Source of the DNA: Porphyromonas asaccharolytica DSM 20707
GTDB lineage: Bacteria; Bacteroidota; Bacteroidia; Bacteroidales; Porphyromonadaceae
Length of the DNA stretch: 64,000 bases
NCBI RefSeq assembly: GCF_000212375.1
Contig: NC_015501.1
Location: forward strand, 1,240,001 to 1,304,000
Direction: 5' to 3'
In this document: in pieces, positions 44,428 to 52,057 of the stretch
Layout: every line of letters starts with the position of its first letter
Numbering within the stretch: the first letter of the stretch is position 1
The notes under the pieces: generated by a model
Database searches by the model: none
Told to the model about the DNA's origin: nothing
The model's input: the letters and a program-made list of their open reading frames with translations, nothing else
Made by a program: the position numbers and the translations under genes

Positions 44428-45378
44428 TTAGAGGGTGGTCGTAGCGGGCTGAGCTTGAGCCGTGGTGGTGCGGATGAAGATGTCTTGCATGGAGGGTATC
44501 TCTTGCGCGACCTCTAGGAGGTGCAGGTCGGTGGGGACTAGTCCCGCAAGGGCGCGTACGTCCCGCTGCTGCGGGTCTTTGAGGCGGACGCGCATATCGT
44601 GTCCCTCCCGCTTGATCTCGAGTAGCTCGATCTGTTGCTCGGTCAGAGACTCGACCCAGTTGGGGCGATACCCCTCACCTGCGATGAGTAGCGAGGCGAC
44701 GCCGTCGAAGTGGCTTCGCTTGACCTCGGTCACATCACCACGGAGCACTACCTTGCTCTTGTTGATGAGGACGATGTCGTCACAGATCTCCTCGACAGAC
44801 TGCATATTGTGCGTGGAGAAGATGACGGCACAGCCGTTGTCCCGCAGCTCTAGGATCTCACGCTTGAGAAGCTCTGCATTGACTGGGTCGAAACCGCTAA
44901 AGGGCTCGTCGAAGATGAGTAGCTTGGGATGGTGAATGACGGTGCAGATGAACTGAACTTTCTGCTGCATTCCCTTAGATAGCTCCTCAACCTTACGATG
45001 CCACCAGGGCATAATGTCAAACTTCTCAAACCAGTGCCTCAGCTCCTGCTGCGCCTCCTGTCGGGAGAGTCCGTGCAGGCGAGCGAGGTAGATGGCTTGG
45101 TCACCGACCTTCATCTTCTTATAGAGTCCTCGCTCCTCGGGGAGGTAGCCGATATGGCGTATATCTTCGTAGGTCATCTCCTGGCCGTTGAGCAGTACGG
45201 TGCCGCTGTCGGCTAGGAGGATTTTGTTGATGATCTTGATGAGGGTACTCTTGCCAGCGCCGTTGGGACCGAGGAGTCCGAAGACGCTATTGGGCTGTAC
45301 CTGTATGGAGACATCGTCGAGGGCGAGGTGGTTCTTGTATCGCTTGACGATATGCTCTGCTTCTAGTAAGTATGGCAT
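44428..45378 (-). CDS. ABC transporter ATP-binding protein, NatA type
   Basis: 316 residues with Walker A GLLGPNGAGKST near residue 34, Q-loop region IGYLPEERGLY, ABC signature LSKGMQQKVQ, Walker B KLLIFDEPFSGFDP and switch H-loop STHN. The C-terminal 90 residues are the regulatory extension seen in exporter ATPases. It works with the permease downstream; both follow an HsdR_N-type gene with a 27-bp gap. Confidence 0.93.
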   Translation of the reverse strand: MPYLLEAEHIVKRYKNHLALDDVSIQVQPNSVFGLLGPNGAGKSTLIKIINKILLADSGTVLLNGQEMTYEDIRHIGYLPEERGLYKKMKVGDQAIYLARLHGLSRQEAQQELRHWFEKFDIMPWWHRKVEELSKGMQQKVQFICTVIHHPKLLIFDEPFSGFDPVNAELLKREILELRDNGCAVIFSTHNMQSVEEICDDIVLINKSKVVLRGDVTEVKRSHFDGVASLLIAGEGYRPNWVESLTEQQIELLEIKREGHDMRVRLKDPQQRDVRALAGLVPTDLHLLEVAQEIPSMQDIFIRTTTAQAQPATTTL

Positions 45379-45405
45379 GAGACTTTAGAGGTTAGAAGTT
45401 AGAGA

Positions 45406-45882
45406 TTAGACCTTAGAGGTTTGGAGTATGTCGAGGGCTCGCTGGTAAGAGGGGATCTCGGCGAGCGGTTTTGCCGTGGCGGTGGCGTAGTCTATCTGCA
45501 GGACGAGGTGGGTAAGCCCGTTGGTCATCATCAGGAGCGGTGCGTGGTAGTGCGCATTGTAGCGCGATATCTGGTTGACCGTATCCTGTGAGAGTGGCAC
45601 CTCGGGAGCTTTGCACTCGATGAGGGCGAGGACTCGTCCGCCAGGACCGTAGATCATCGCATCAAAGCGGTCTTGACGTATGGAGCTGGCGACGAGGCTC
45701 TCCACCTGTATGGAGAGGCGCGGGTAGCCTAGATGATCCGAGAGATAGTGCAGGAAGTGCTGACGCACCCACTCCTCAGGGGTCAGAGCGACCATACTCT
45801 GACGATAAACGTCGTATATGACCGAACGCCCTGACTGCTCCTCAATGAGAGCAGGGTAAGAGGGTAAGTGGAGGGGTTTCAT
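45406..45882 (-). CDS. Stand-alone HsdR_N-type PD-(D/E)XK nuclease-fold protein
   Basis: A 158-residue protein with the type I restriction enzyme R N-terminal fold: RFDAMIYGPGGRVLALIECK supplies the D...ECK active site, followed by QISRYN and TNGLTHLVLQ. The helicase part of HsdR is absent and no HsdM or HsdS is nearby. Conserved stand-alone copies are widespread in Bacteroidetes, so this is probably a housekeeping DNA-metabolism protein rather than a remnant. It heads the ABC exporter transcript and is divergent from the AMP nucleosidase gene. Confidence 0.8.
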   Translation of the reverse strand: MKPLHLPSYPALIEEQSGRSVIYDVYRQSMVALTPEEWVRQHFLHYLSDHLGYPRLSIQVESLVASSIRQDRFDAMIYGPGGRVLALIECKAPEVPLSQDTVNQISRYNAHYHAPLLMMTNGLTHLVLQIDYATATAKPLAEIPSYQRALDILQTSKV

Positions 45883-45924
45883 TAACTTTGCTTCGCACTA
45901 CTGCTATTAGACGGTGCAAAGTTA
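45883..45924. promoter_or_regulatory. Facing -7 boxes of divergent genes
   Basis: TAACTTTGC on the plus strand at 45883 points to the AMP nucleosidase gene; the same box on the minus strand at 45917-45924 points to the HsdR_N gene. The pair forms an inverted repeat, with predicted start sites about 13 bp apart and facing each other. Confidence 0.6.
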
Positions 45925-45936
45925 CCATTTCCACCA

Positions 45937-46713
45937 ATGAAAACAAAGAAAGAGATTGCTACCAATTGGTTAACGAGGTACACCACACGGAGCCTCGAGG
46001 AGTTTGCGCCACACATACTCCTGACCAACTTCACGAGCTACCTGCAAGCTTTTGCCAAGAAGATCGGCGAGCCGATCCTAGGCGAGAGTGCCTCGATGCC
46101 AAACTGTGGCAATGCGGAGATGACGATGATACACATTGGTATGGGGAGTCCCAATGCGGCGACGATCATGGATCTGCTCTCGGCCATTGAGCCCCGGGCG
46201 GTAGTCTTCCTCGGTAAGTGTGGCGGGCTTAAGTCACAGCTGACGCTGGGGGACTACGTTCTCCCGATTGCAGCGATACGTGGCGAGGGAACGAGCGATG
46301 ACTATATGCCTCGTGAGGTGCCGTCGCTCCCCTCCTTTAATGTGCTCAAAGCTTGTAGCAATGCGCTCCTCGAGGCGGGCATATCGTATGCGCCGGGGAC
46401 GGTCTACACGACGAATAGACGGCTCTGGGAGCATGACGAGCACTTCAAGGAGTACCTCCGCACGACCCATGCGGACGCCATCGATATGGAGACGGCTACG
46501 CTCTTTACCGTGGGCTATGCGAACCGTATCCCGACGGGAGCTCTCCTGATGGTGAGTGATATGCCGATGACACCCGAGGGGGTCAAAAGTGACGAGAGCG
46601 ATAGCTACGTGACGGCACACTTCGCCGAGCAGCATCTCCAGCTCGGCATTCGCACCGTCGAGAGCCTCCTCCAATCTCCCGAGGAAATGAAGAGTATCGT
46701 CTTTGACTGGTAA
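45937..46713 (+). CDS. amn: AMP nucleosidase
   Basis: A 258-residue phosphorylase-fold enzyme hydrolysing AMP to adenine and ribose 5-phosphate. Family segments are PNCGNAEMTMIHIGMGSPNA, VFLGKCGGLKSQLTLGDYVL, and the C-terminal ADAIDMETATLF and VSDMPMTPEG motifs. The short form lacking the regulatory N-terminal domain of E. coli Amn is the usual Bacteroidetes version. holA follows after 18 bp and is probably co-transcribed. Confidence 0.92.
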   Translation: MKTKKEIATNWLTRYTTRSLEEFAPHILLTNFTSYLQAFAKKIGEPILGESASMPNCGNAEMTMIHIGMGSPNAATIMDLLSAIEPRAVVFLGKCGGLKSQLTLGDYVLPIAAIRGEGTSDDYMPREVPSLPSFNVLKACSNALLEAGISYAPGTVYTTNRRLWEHDEHFKEYLRTTHADAIDMETATLFTVGYANRIPTGALLMVSDMPMTPEGVKSDESDSYVTAHFAEQHLQLGIRTVESLLQSPEEMKSIVFDW

Positions 46714-46731
46714 TAGAGACTCCAAACAGCT

Positions 46732-47781
46732 ATGACTGAACTCGTACAGATTAGTGACCTGATCCGATCGGGTCAACCGCTCCCGCCTCTCGTGCTTGGC
46801 TACGGGGAGGAGAGCTACTATATCAATCGCCTAGAGGAACTGGTTGTCGAGAACTACATTCCTCAGGAGGAGCGCACGACCCAGCTGGTCGTCTACTTCG
46901 GCTCCGAGACGACGGCTCCCGAGGTGCTTCAGCAGGCGCAGACCTTCTCGATGTTTGCACCGAAGCGTCTCATCGTCTTGCGTGATGCGCAGGATCTCAA
47001 GAAGAGCAGCGTCCTCAAGAAGCCGTACGGCATTGCCGAGCTGATACGCGATGCGACAACCTTTGCCGAGGGCACCACACTCCTTATCCTATACCACGAT
47101 GCGCTCCCAGCAGCTGCTAAGAAGAATGCGCAGGCGCTCAAGTCGCAGGTGGCGCTTATCGAGTCGACACCCGTCAGGCGTGACAACGAACTGAGAGAGG
47201 CGATGATCCATATGGCTGAGGGGCTAGGCTTGCAGCTGGCTCCGCAAGCGATCTCGACGCTGATCGAGCGGGTCGGATATGACCTAGAGACGCTCTACTC
47301 GGAGCTGCAAAAGCTCGCCATACCAGCCAAGAGCGCCGGCGGACTCATCTCACGTGCTATGGTGCAGCAGGTGGTGAGCAAGTCGCGCAAGTACGGTCCC
47401 TACGATCTGCTCAATGCGGTGCAGCGACGCAAGGACGATGAGGCACTGCAGATAGCACTAGCCATGGCGGAGGACGAAAAGCGATACCCTGTACCGCAGA
47501 TCATCGCTTCGCTCTACGGTTTCTTTGCCAATCTGATGGTAGCGCACTACCTACCGTCCAATAGCCAGAAAAACATACAGGAAGCGCTCAACCTGAAGTA
47601 TGAGTCGATGGCACGCATGTACCAGTCGGCCATGCGCCTCTACTCTAAGCAGCAGACGCTCAACATCATCTCCGCCATACGACGTGCCGACGGCGACGCC
47701 AAAGGCGCCCATGGGGTCAATGCCTCAGCACGCACCATCTACCTAGACCTCTTGACGCAGATCTTTGCGCTGAAGTACTAA
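46732..47781 (+). CDS. holA: DNA polymerase III delta subunit HolA
   Basis: A 349-residue clamp-loader subunit that opens the beta clamp. The N-terminal AAA-like domain carries LVLGYGEESYYINRLEELV near residue 19 and RLIVLRDAQDLKK near residue 80. The C-terminal collar domain is seen as GPYDLLNAVQRRKDDEALQIA. Downstream of amn in the same direction. Confidence 0.92.
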   Translation: MTELVQISDLIRSGQPLPPLVLGYGEESYYINRLEELVVENYIPQEERTTQLVVYFGSETTAPEVLQQAQTFSMFAPKRLIVLRDAQDLKKSSVLKKPYGIAELIRDATTFAEGTTLLILYHDALPAAAKKNAQALKSQVALIESTPVRRDNELREAMIHMAEGLGLQLAPQAISTLIERVGYDLETLYSELQKLAIPAKSAGGLISRAMVQQVVSKSRKYGPYDLLNAVQRRKDDEALQIALAMAEDEKRYPVPQIIASLYGFFANLMVAHYLPSNSQKNIQEALNLKYESMARMYQSAMRLYSKQQTLNIISAIRRADGDAKGAHGVNASARTIYLDLLTQIFALKY

Positions 47782-47811
47782 ACGAAGTTGCTCTCTCAGG
47801 TTTCCAAAAAG

Positions 47812-47981
47812 TTTCCAGCCTTGGAAAAATAAATTTCCAAGGCTGGAAATTTTGTTTTCCTCTCTTGGAAAGTTTCTTTTCCAACGGAGGAAATTTTGTT
47901 TTCCAACGTTGGAACCGAAAAGTTCCAAAGGAGGAACAACTTTTGGAACTCGTATGTACAATAAGTTCAGCATGATACGAA
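47812..47981 (-). repeat. Family 2 phased palindrome array, copy 2 (inverted)
   Basis: Six 16-bp units start at 47812, 47834, 47856, 47878, 47900 and 47922, each exactly 22 bp apart. The first four are TTTCC-N6-GGAAA, the fifth is hybrid and the last is GTTCC-N6-GGAAC. The conserved head lies at the right end (ACTTTTGGAACTCG, then TCAGCATGATACGAA), inverted relative to copy 1 at 14.6 kb. It begins 30 bp after holA. Confidence 0.82.
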
Positions 47982-48067
47982 TAGTGAAGACATCGTCATA
48001 TAGGGACGCACGGATTGTGTCTAGTGGGAGGGCGTCCGTTGTGTCAAAGAGATAGGAGTAACTCGTT

Positions 48068-48147
48068 GTAGGGGCGGACCTGCGTGTCCGCCCACAGGTC
48101 ATACTGTGCTTCAACAAGAACGGGCGGACACATAGGTCCGCCCCTAC
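48068..48147. repeat. 80-bp hairpin repeat, copy 2
   Basis: Same 80-bp length and outer arms as 42734-42813. The inner stem is CACAG/CTGTG around GTCATA instead of CGCAG/CTGCG, a compensatory change. Confidence 0.85.
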
Positions 48148-48206
48148 TTTAAGTTTGCAGAGTGAAAAGGAATCGACCCGAGAATAGGTCAGTTGAACGG
48201 GTTGTT

Positions 48207-48380
48207 CTTACCTTTGTTGTAGTAAGGTAAGGACAGCAACCAGAGGGTAATCTATCGTCCCTACGAGGCCTTGAGCCTAAGCTCTGTTAGAGACCCTCTG
48301 GAGTTCAGCTACTCGAGACTTATTAGAAAGGAAGGCTCAGAGCCTAATTAAAGTAATAGCCTAATGTAGCCTAGCTGCCT
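48207..48380 (+). ncRNA. Candidate IS110 bridge RNA region
   Basis: The left non-coding end holds a stem CTTACCTT/AAGGTAAG (48207-48231), then a long stem CCAGAGGGT/ACCCTCTGG (48240-48301) with a 44-nt internal loop, then GGCT-CA-GAGCC-type and TAGCCTA repeats up to 48370. A -7-like box TACCTTTG lies at 48209-48216. IS110-group elements are known to encode a bridge RNA in this position, specifying target and donor. The precise RNA ends cannot be seen. Confidence 0.5.
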
Positions 48381-48403
48381 TATCAAGATTCAAGTACAAA
48401 GTT

Positions 48404-49441
48404 ATGAAATACTTTTTCATTGGCATCGACGTTTCCAAAGAAAAATTGGACGCCACCCTGATTCACTACGAATCCAAATCAGACAGCGAGCAACAGCTCG
48501 CCTACACCACTGTAGAAAACAACCCTAAAGGGTTCCGGAGCCTCGTCTCTTGGAGCAAGAAGAACGCTGGTCGAGGAGTCAAGACCGATGCCATGCTCTT
48601 CTGCTGTGAGACTACAGGAGGATACGATCGTGCACTCTGCGACTGGCTCTACGGCAACGGTCTAAACATCTGGCGCGAGAGCGCCTTGCAGATCAAGCGC
48701 AGCATGGGTCTCCGCAAAGGCAAAGACGACAAAGCCGACTCTGAGATGATCGCTTACTATGCCCTACGCTTCCGCTCCAAAGCCACTCTCTATAAACCTC
48801 TGGACGGGAACATGCGCAGCCTACGTGACCTCTTTCTCTATAGGCAGTCACTGGTTGCCGATAGGCAGGCCAAGCTAGTTAGTGCCAAGGAAAAACGGCA
48901 CATCTCTAGCAAGTCTAAAGTCGACAAATTCATCTACCGAGATGCCCAAAAGGCCATCGACATCTTGACCAAAAGCATCAAAGAGTGCGAGCACCGAATG
49001 CTTGAAATCATCAAGGAAGACGAGGAGATGTACCGCAACTACCTGCACCTCACTTCCTGCAAAGGAGTGGGTCTCGTCACCTCCGTCATGCTGATCATTT
49101 ATACCGACAACTTCAAGGGCTGGAATGCCAAGAAGATGGCTAGCTACTGCGGTATAGCGCCCTTCTACGAGAGCTCTGGGAGCTCAGTTTTTCACAAGGC
49201 CAACACAGGTGGCTACAGTAACCGACGGCTAAAAGGAATCTTGACCCAAGCAGCCCGAAGTGCCATAACGCATAACCCAACATTAAGACAATACTACCTA
49301 CGCATGAAAGCCCAAGGCAAGCCCTACGGGGTTATCCTCAACAATGTCAACAACAAGCTCGTACACATTCTCTTCTCTTTGGTTCTGCACGACTGCGACT
49401 TTGAGCTAGACCACGAGACGAAGAGAACTGCTCGAGCCTAG
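48404..49441 (+). CDS. IS110-family DEDD transposase (recombinase)
   Basis: A 345-residue recombinase. The N-terminal RuvC-like DEDD domain starts FFIGIDVSKEKLDATLI (first Asp near residue 9), with ETTGGYDRALCDWLYGNG and KGKDDKADSEMIAYYAL. The C-terminal Tnp domain has TSCKGVGLVTSVMLIIYT and the serine-bearing YESSGSSVFHKANTGGYSNR. The frame is intact, so the element may still move. IS110 recombinases act with a bridge RNA and leave no typical terminal repeats. Confidence 0.95.
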   Translation: MKYFFIGIDVSKEKLDATLIHYESKSDSEQQLAYTTVENNPKGFRSLVSWSKKNAGRGVKTDAMLFCCETTGGYDRALCDWLYGNGLNIWRESALQIKRSMGLRKGKDDKADSEMIAYYALRFRSKATLYKPLDGNMRSLRDLFLYRQSLVADRQAKLVSAKEKRHISSKSKVDKFIYRDAQKAIDILTKSIKECEHRMLEIIKEDEEMYRNYLHLTSCKGVGLVTSVMLIIYTDNFKGWNAKKMASYCGIAPFYESSGSSVFHKANTGGYSNRRLKGILTQAARSAITHNPTLRQYYLRMKAQGKPYGVILNNVNNKLVHILFSLVLHDCDFELDHETKRTARA

Positions 49442-49488
49442 TCCAAGGGAAGGAAAGTCTCCGCTCGGGGAGCGCCTCCGCGGCAAGG

Positions 49489-49605
49489 GGTGGGAGCCCC
49501 CACCCCGACGAGCGGTTCCCCGACGAGCAGTCGACCGAACTTCCGAAACGAGAAAAAACTTCGCTTTTTACTTGCATATGAACTTAGAAAGCAAATCGTT
49601 ACTCG
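49489..49605 (+). repeat. Composite tail repeat, copy 2 (right of IS110)
   Basis: Matches 42814-42930: GGTGGGAGCCCCCACCCC, CGAGCGGTTC, TTCCGAAACGAGAAAAAACT and ACTTGCATATGAACTTAGAA. Then ATCGTTACTCGTCTCG, also found on the minus strand near 36.23 kb. Confidence 0.8.
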
Positions 49606-49630
49606 TCTCGTTTTGACACAACGGGCGTGT

Positions 49631-52045
49631 TTAGTTGACAATAATGCTGACGAGCGGGTAGGCGCGCTTGCGGTCGGGGTGGCGTAGCTCGACGAGGAGG
49701 ATAGCGCGTGTAGTGAGTGTCGCAGGCAAGAGCTCCGCGAGGCTCTGCCGCTCTACGATGGCTCGGCAGAGGGCCTCGGTACCGGCGTGGTCATACTGTA
49801 CCAGCCGATAGCCCGCCACGGCGTATAGCGTTGCTGTGCAGCGGGTCTCACCGTCTGAGATCTCTTGGAGTACCAGTCTGGCGAGCTGCGGTAGCGATAG
49901 GAGCGTGCGTCGCTTCGGAAGGTCTAGACTGTCGTCAGAGGTGGCGGTGCGTCCGTAGACACTGTTTTGCCGCCCTGGCGTACCGTAGTTAGCCCACGCC
50001 TCAGCAGCCGTCCAGTTGCTCAAGTCTTGTGACTGTTTGTCTGGGATGATGCGCTCCTGAGCTACCCCTTGAACCTTTTGCAGAGCCTTGGGAAAGGTCT
50101 TGATATCGTAGTAAACCTCCTCAACGATGCTGTCGTTTGCCAAGTGTACGAGCCGTATAGCGCACTCGCTATCAGGGAGCTGAGGCATCTCGGGGAAGAG
50201 AAGCAAGCTGTCGGGCTTGGCATAGTACAGACGTTCGAGCGGATGCGTGCTGGGAGTGAGTGCGAGGTAGCCCCGTGGGGGGATGCCACCCGTGGGGTGA
50301 GGCGGGAGCGGATAGACCTTGGAGGGGTGCCCCGACCGTACGATGACCAGTCCGAGGTGGTCCGTCTTGACCGTGGTGTCGTTGGGGTTGTAGAGCTCGA
50401 TGTACTCGGAGCCGTCGACCGTAGGACGCGCCATGATCTCGGTGATGTAGAGCGGTAGGGGAGCTTCGCTGTGGGTCGTTTCACTAGGCGAACTGCCTGC
50501 GGTCTGTATGCTATTTCGCTGCCCCGGGGTAGCGAAGTGCGCCTGCGGGGTGGCTGCGCCCCACTGTTCCTGAGTCTTGTCGCCCGTGGGGGAGAAGTAT
50601 CGCTCGAGGGCTACGCCACGCTGATTGCGTCGCTGACCCAGGAGCCCCGGGTCGTAGCGAAAGGTCTCTACAACCGTTGAGTCGGCATGACGTAGTAACT
50701 CGATGGTGAAGCCTTTGTTGGCGAGCTGTGGCAGCGTCTTGCTCTGCGTCAGGCTGTCGCGCGGTGCCTCATAGAAGGCGGTGATGCCCTCTACCGAAGT
50801 GGTGAAGGCGTGGTACCCGCCCGCAGGGATTGGACAGGGACGACTACTTAGCGGGTACCATGTGGACACCTTGCCCTGTCGCAGCATACCGACCGAGTAG
50901 TCACTGGCATCGAGCGTTTGACCCGTGGGGTTGTGCAGCTCGATATACTCAGAGGCACCCGAGAGCGGGTTGGCCATAAATTCGCTGAAGGTGAGCACCA
51001 TGCTATCTGGACGAGGCTGCGGCTGGTCATACTCAATAGCTATCTTGTAGATCGCATTCTCGACCTTAGTGGCGCTGGCAGTCCGTACACCGCGTAAGGA
51101 GAGCGCATACTCTCCCGCAGGAATTGCTGCCTCACTCCTTATATAGATGCTTTTGCCCTCGGTAGCGGTGGTGAGCTTGCCCCACGAGGGAGCTACAGTA
51201 ATGATTGCCTCCGAGAGGTCGGCCGGCTCGGAGCAGAGCATCTCGACCGTGTGCGGATCTCTCTGACGAAACTCTTTGTAAAATTGGCTCGCTGGTATCA
51301 CGTTGCGCTCACGACTCAAATCCTCAGGAGAGACCAATGAGGGGTAAACGTCTAGGAACTCTAGCGAACTGCTCTGTGCACGAGACTTGCTGTACTCGCA
51401 AGCGAAGAGGAGCGAAAATTGCTTGTATTTGCTAGGAGTCGAGGGCGTATCTCCTGCACTCCCCACATACTTGTAGAGATCGCTCGCTCGGTGCCGCACC
51501 CACATCGACCAGCGAGCCTCAGCCGTCGGATCATACTGAATGACAAAGTCAACGACTCCGCCACCTTGGCGCATCTCATCAAAGTAGTTGTAGGCTAAGA
51601 TTTCGTTGGTCGAGATGATCTTCACCCGCCCAGTGCTTTCTAGCGAAAGGTTACACTCAGAGAGACGCAAGTATTGATTGTCCTTCATGTTGAGCACCAC
51701 ATAGTTGAAGGTGCCGTCTGTCAGAGCTTCGTAGCAGTAGAGGAGGAGCTTTACTTTGTTGTCCTTGGTCGGGGTGTAGTCTAGTTGTACCTTGCCATGC
51801 CAGGTCATCTGCTTGCTGAGGAAAACGTCCGCCTTGATGTAGGCATAGTTGGTCGTGCCACTAGCCTTGCTGTCGTTGAGCTGTAGCCCTCTGATAGGAT
51901 CGCAGCGAAACTTGTCGAGCGTCCCCTGCCATACGGAGGAAGAGAGCGAAACGCTATCGGCAAAGTGCGCCTGCCACTGCCCCATGACGGGCCAACTGCT
52001 GAGCACTCCTAAGATGAGAGCGAACCAGATCCAGTGAAGGCGCAT
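49631..52045 (-). CDS. Exported lamin-tail-domain protein
   Basis: An 804-residue protein with a signal peptide (IWFALILGVLSSWPVMGQ). Two lamin-tail domains are recognisable by their starts: FSEFMANPLSGASEYIELHN near residue 355 and ITEIMARPTVDGSEYIELYN near residue 535. The N-terminal 240 residues form an uncharacterised beta-rich region. Lamin-tail domains in bacterial secreted proteins probably mediate binding of nucleic acid or polymers at the surface. Only 12 bp after the M3 peptidase gene, so likely the last gene of the glucan operon transcript. Exact role unknown. Confidence 0.8.
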   Translation of the reverse strand: MRLHWIWFALILGVLSSWPVMGQWQAHFADSVSLSSSVWQGTLDKFRCDPIRGLQLNDSKASGTTNYAYIKADVFLSKQMTWHGKVQLDYTPTKDNKVKLLLYCYEALTDGTFNYVVLNMKDNQYLRLSECNLSLESTGRVKIISTNEILAYNYFDEMRQGGGVVDFVIQYDPTAEARWSMWVRHRASDLYKYVGSAGDTPSTPSKYKQFSLLFACEYSKSRAQSSSLEFLDVYPSLVSPEDLSRERNVIPASQFYKEFRQRDPHTVEMLCSEPADLSEAIITVAPSWGKLTTATEGKSIYIRSEAAIPAGEYALSLRGVRTASATKVENAIYKIAIEYDQPQPRPDSMVLTFSEFMANPLSGASEYIELHNPTGQTLDASDYSVGMLRQGKVSTWYPLSSRPCPIPAGGYHAFTTSVEGITAFYEAPRDSLTQSKTLPQLANKGFTIELLRHADSTVVETFRYDPGLLGQRRNQRGVALERYFSPTGDKTQEQWGAATPQAHFATPGQRNSIQTAGSSPSETTHSEAPLPLYITEIMARPTVDGSEYIELYNPNDTTVKTDHLGLVIVRSGHPSKVYPLPPHPTGGIPPRGYLALTPSTHPLERLYYAKPDSLLLFPEMPQLPDSECAIRLVHLANDSIVEEVYYDIKTFPKALQKVQGVAQERIIPDKQSQDLSNWTAAEAWANYGTPGRQNSVYGRTATSDDSLDLPKRRTLLSLPQLARLVLQEISDGETRCTATLYAVAGYRLVQYDHAGTEALCRAIVERQSLAELLPATLTTRAILLVELRHPDRKRAYPLVSIIVN

Positions 52046-52057
52046 AGCTTCTCTCCT

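Larger units (their letters stand above)
48148..49488 (+). mobile_element. IS110-family insertion sequence inside a composite repeat
   Basis: Ends inferred by comparison with the uninterrupted repeat at 42734-42930: there the 80-bp hairpin is followed directly by GGTGGGA, here the two parts are 1341 bp apart. The element contains a structured left non-coding part of about 256 bp and one transposase gene. No terminal inverted repeats are evident, as usual for IS110. Ends may be off by a few bases. Confidence 0.75.

Noticed and set aside
45406-45882. A truncated type I restriction system
   Set aside because: The HsdR_N protein is a complete small domain protein with its own promoter and no hsdM or hsdS remnants nearby; stand-alone copies are common in Bacteroidetes.
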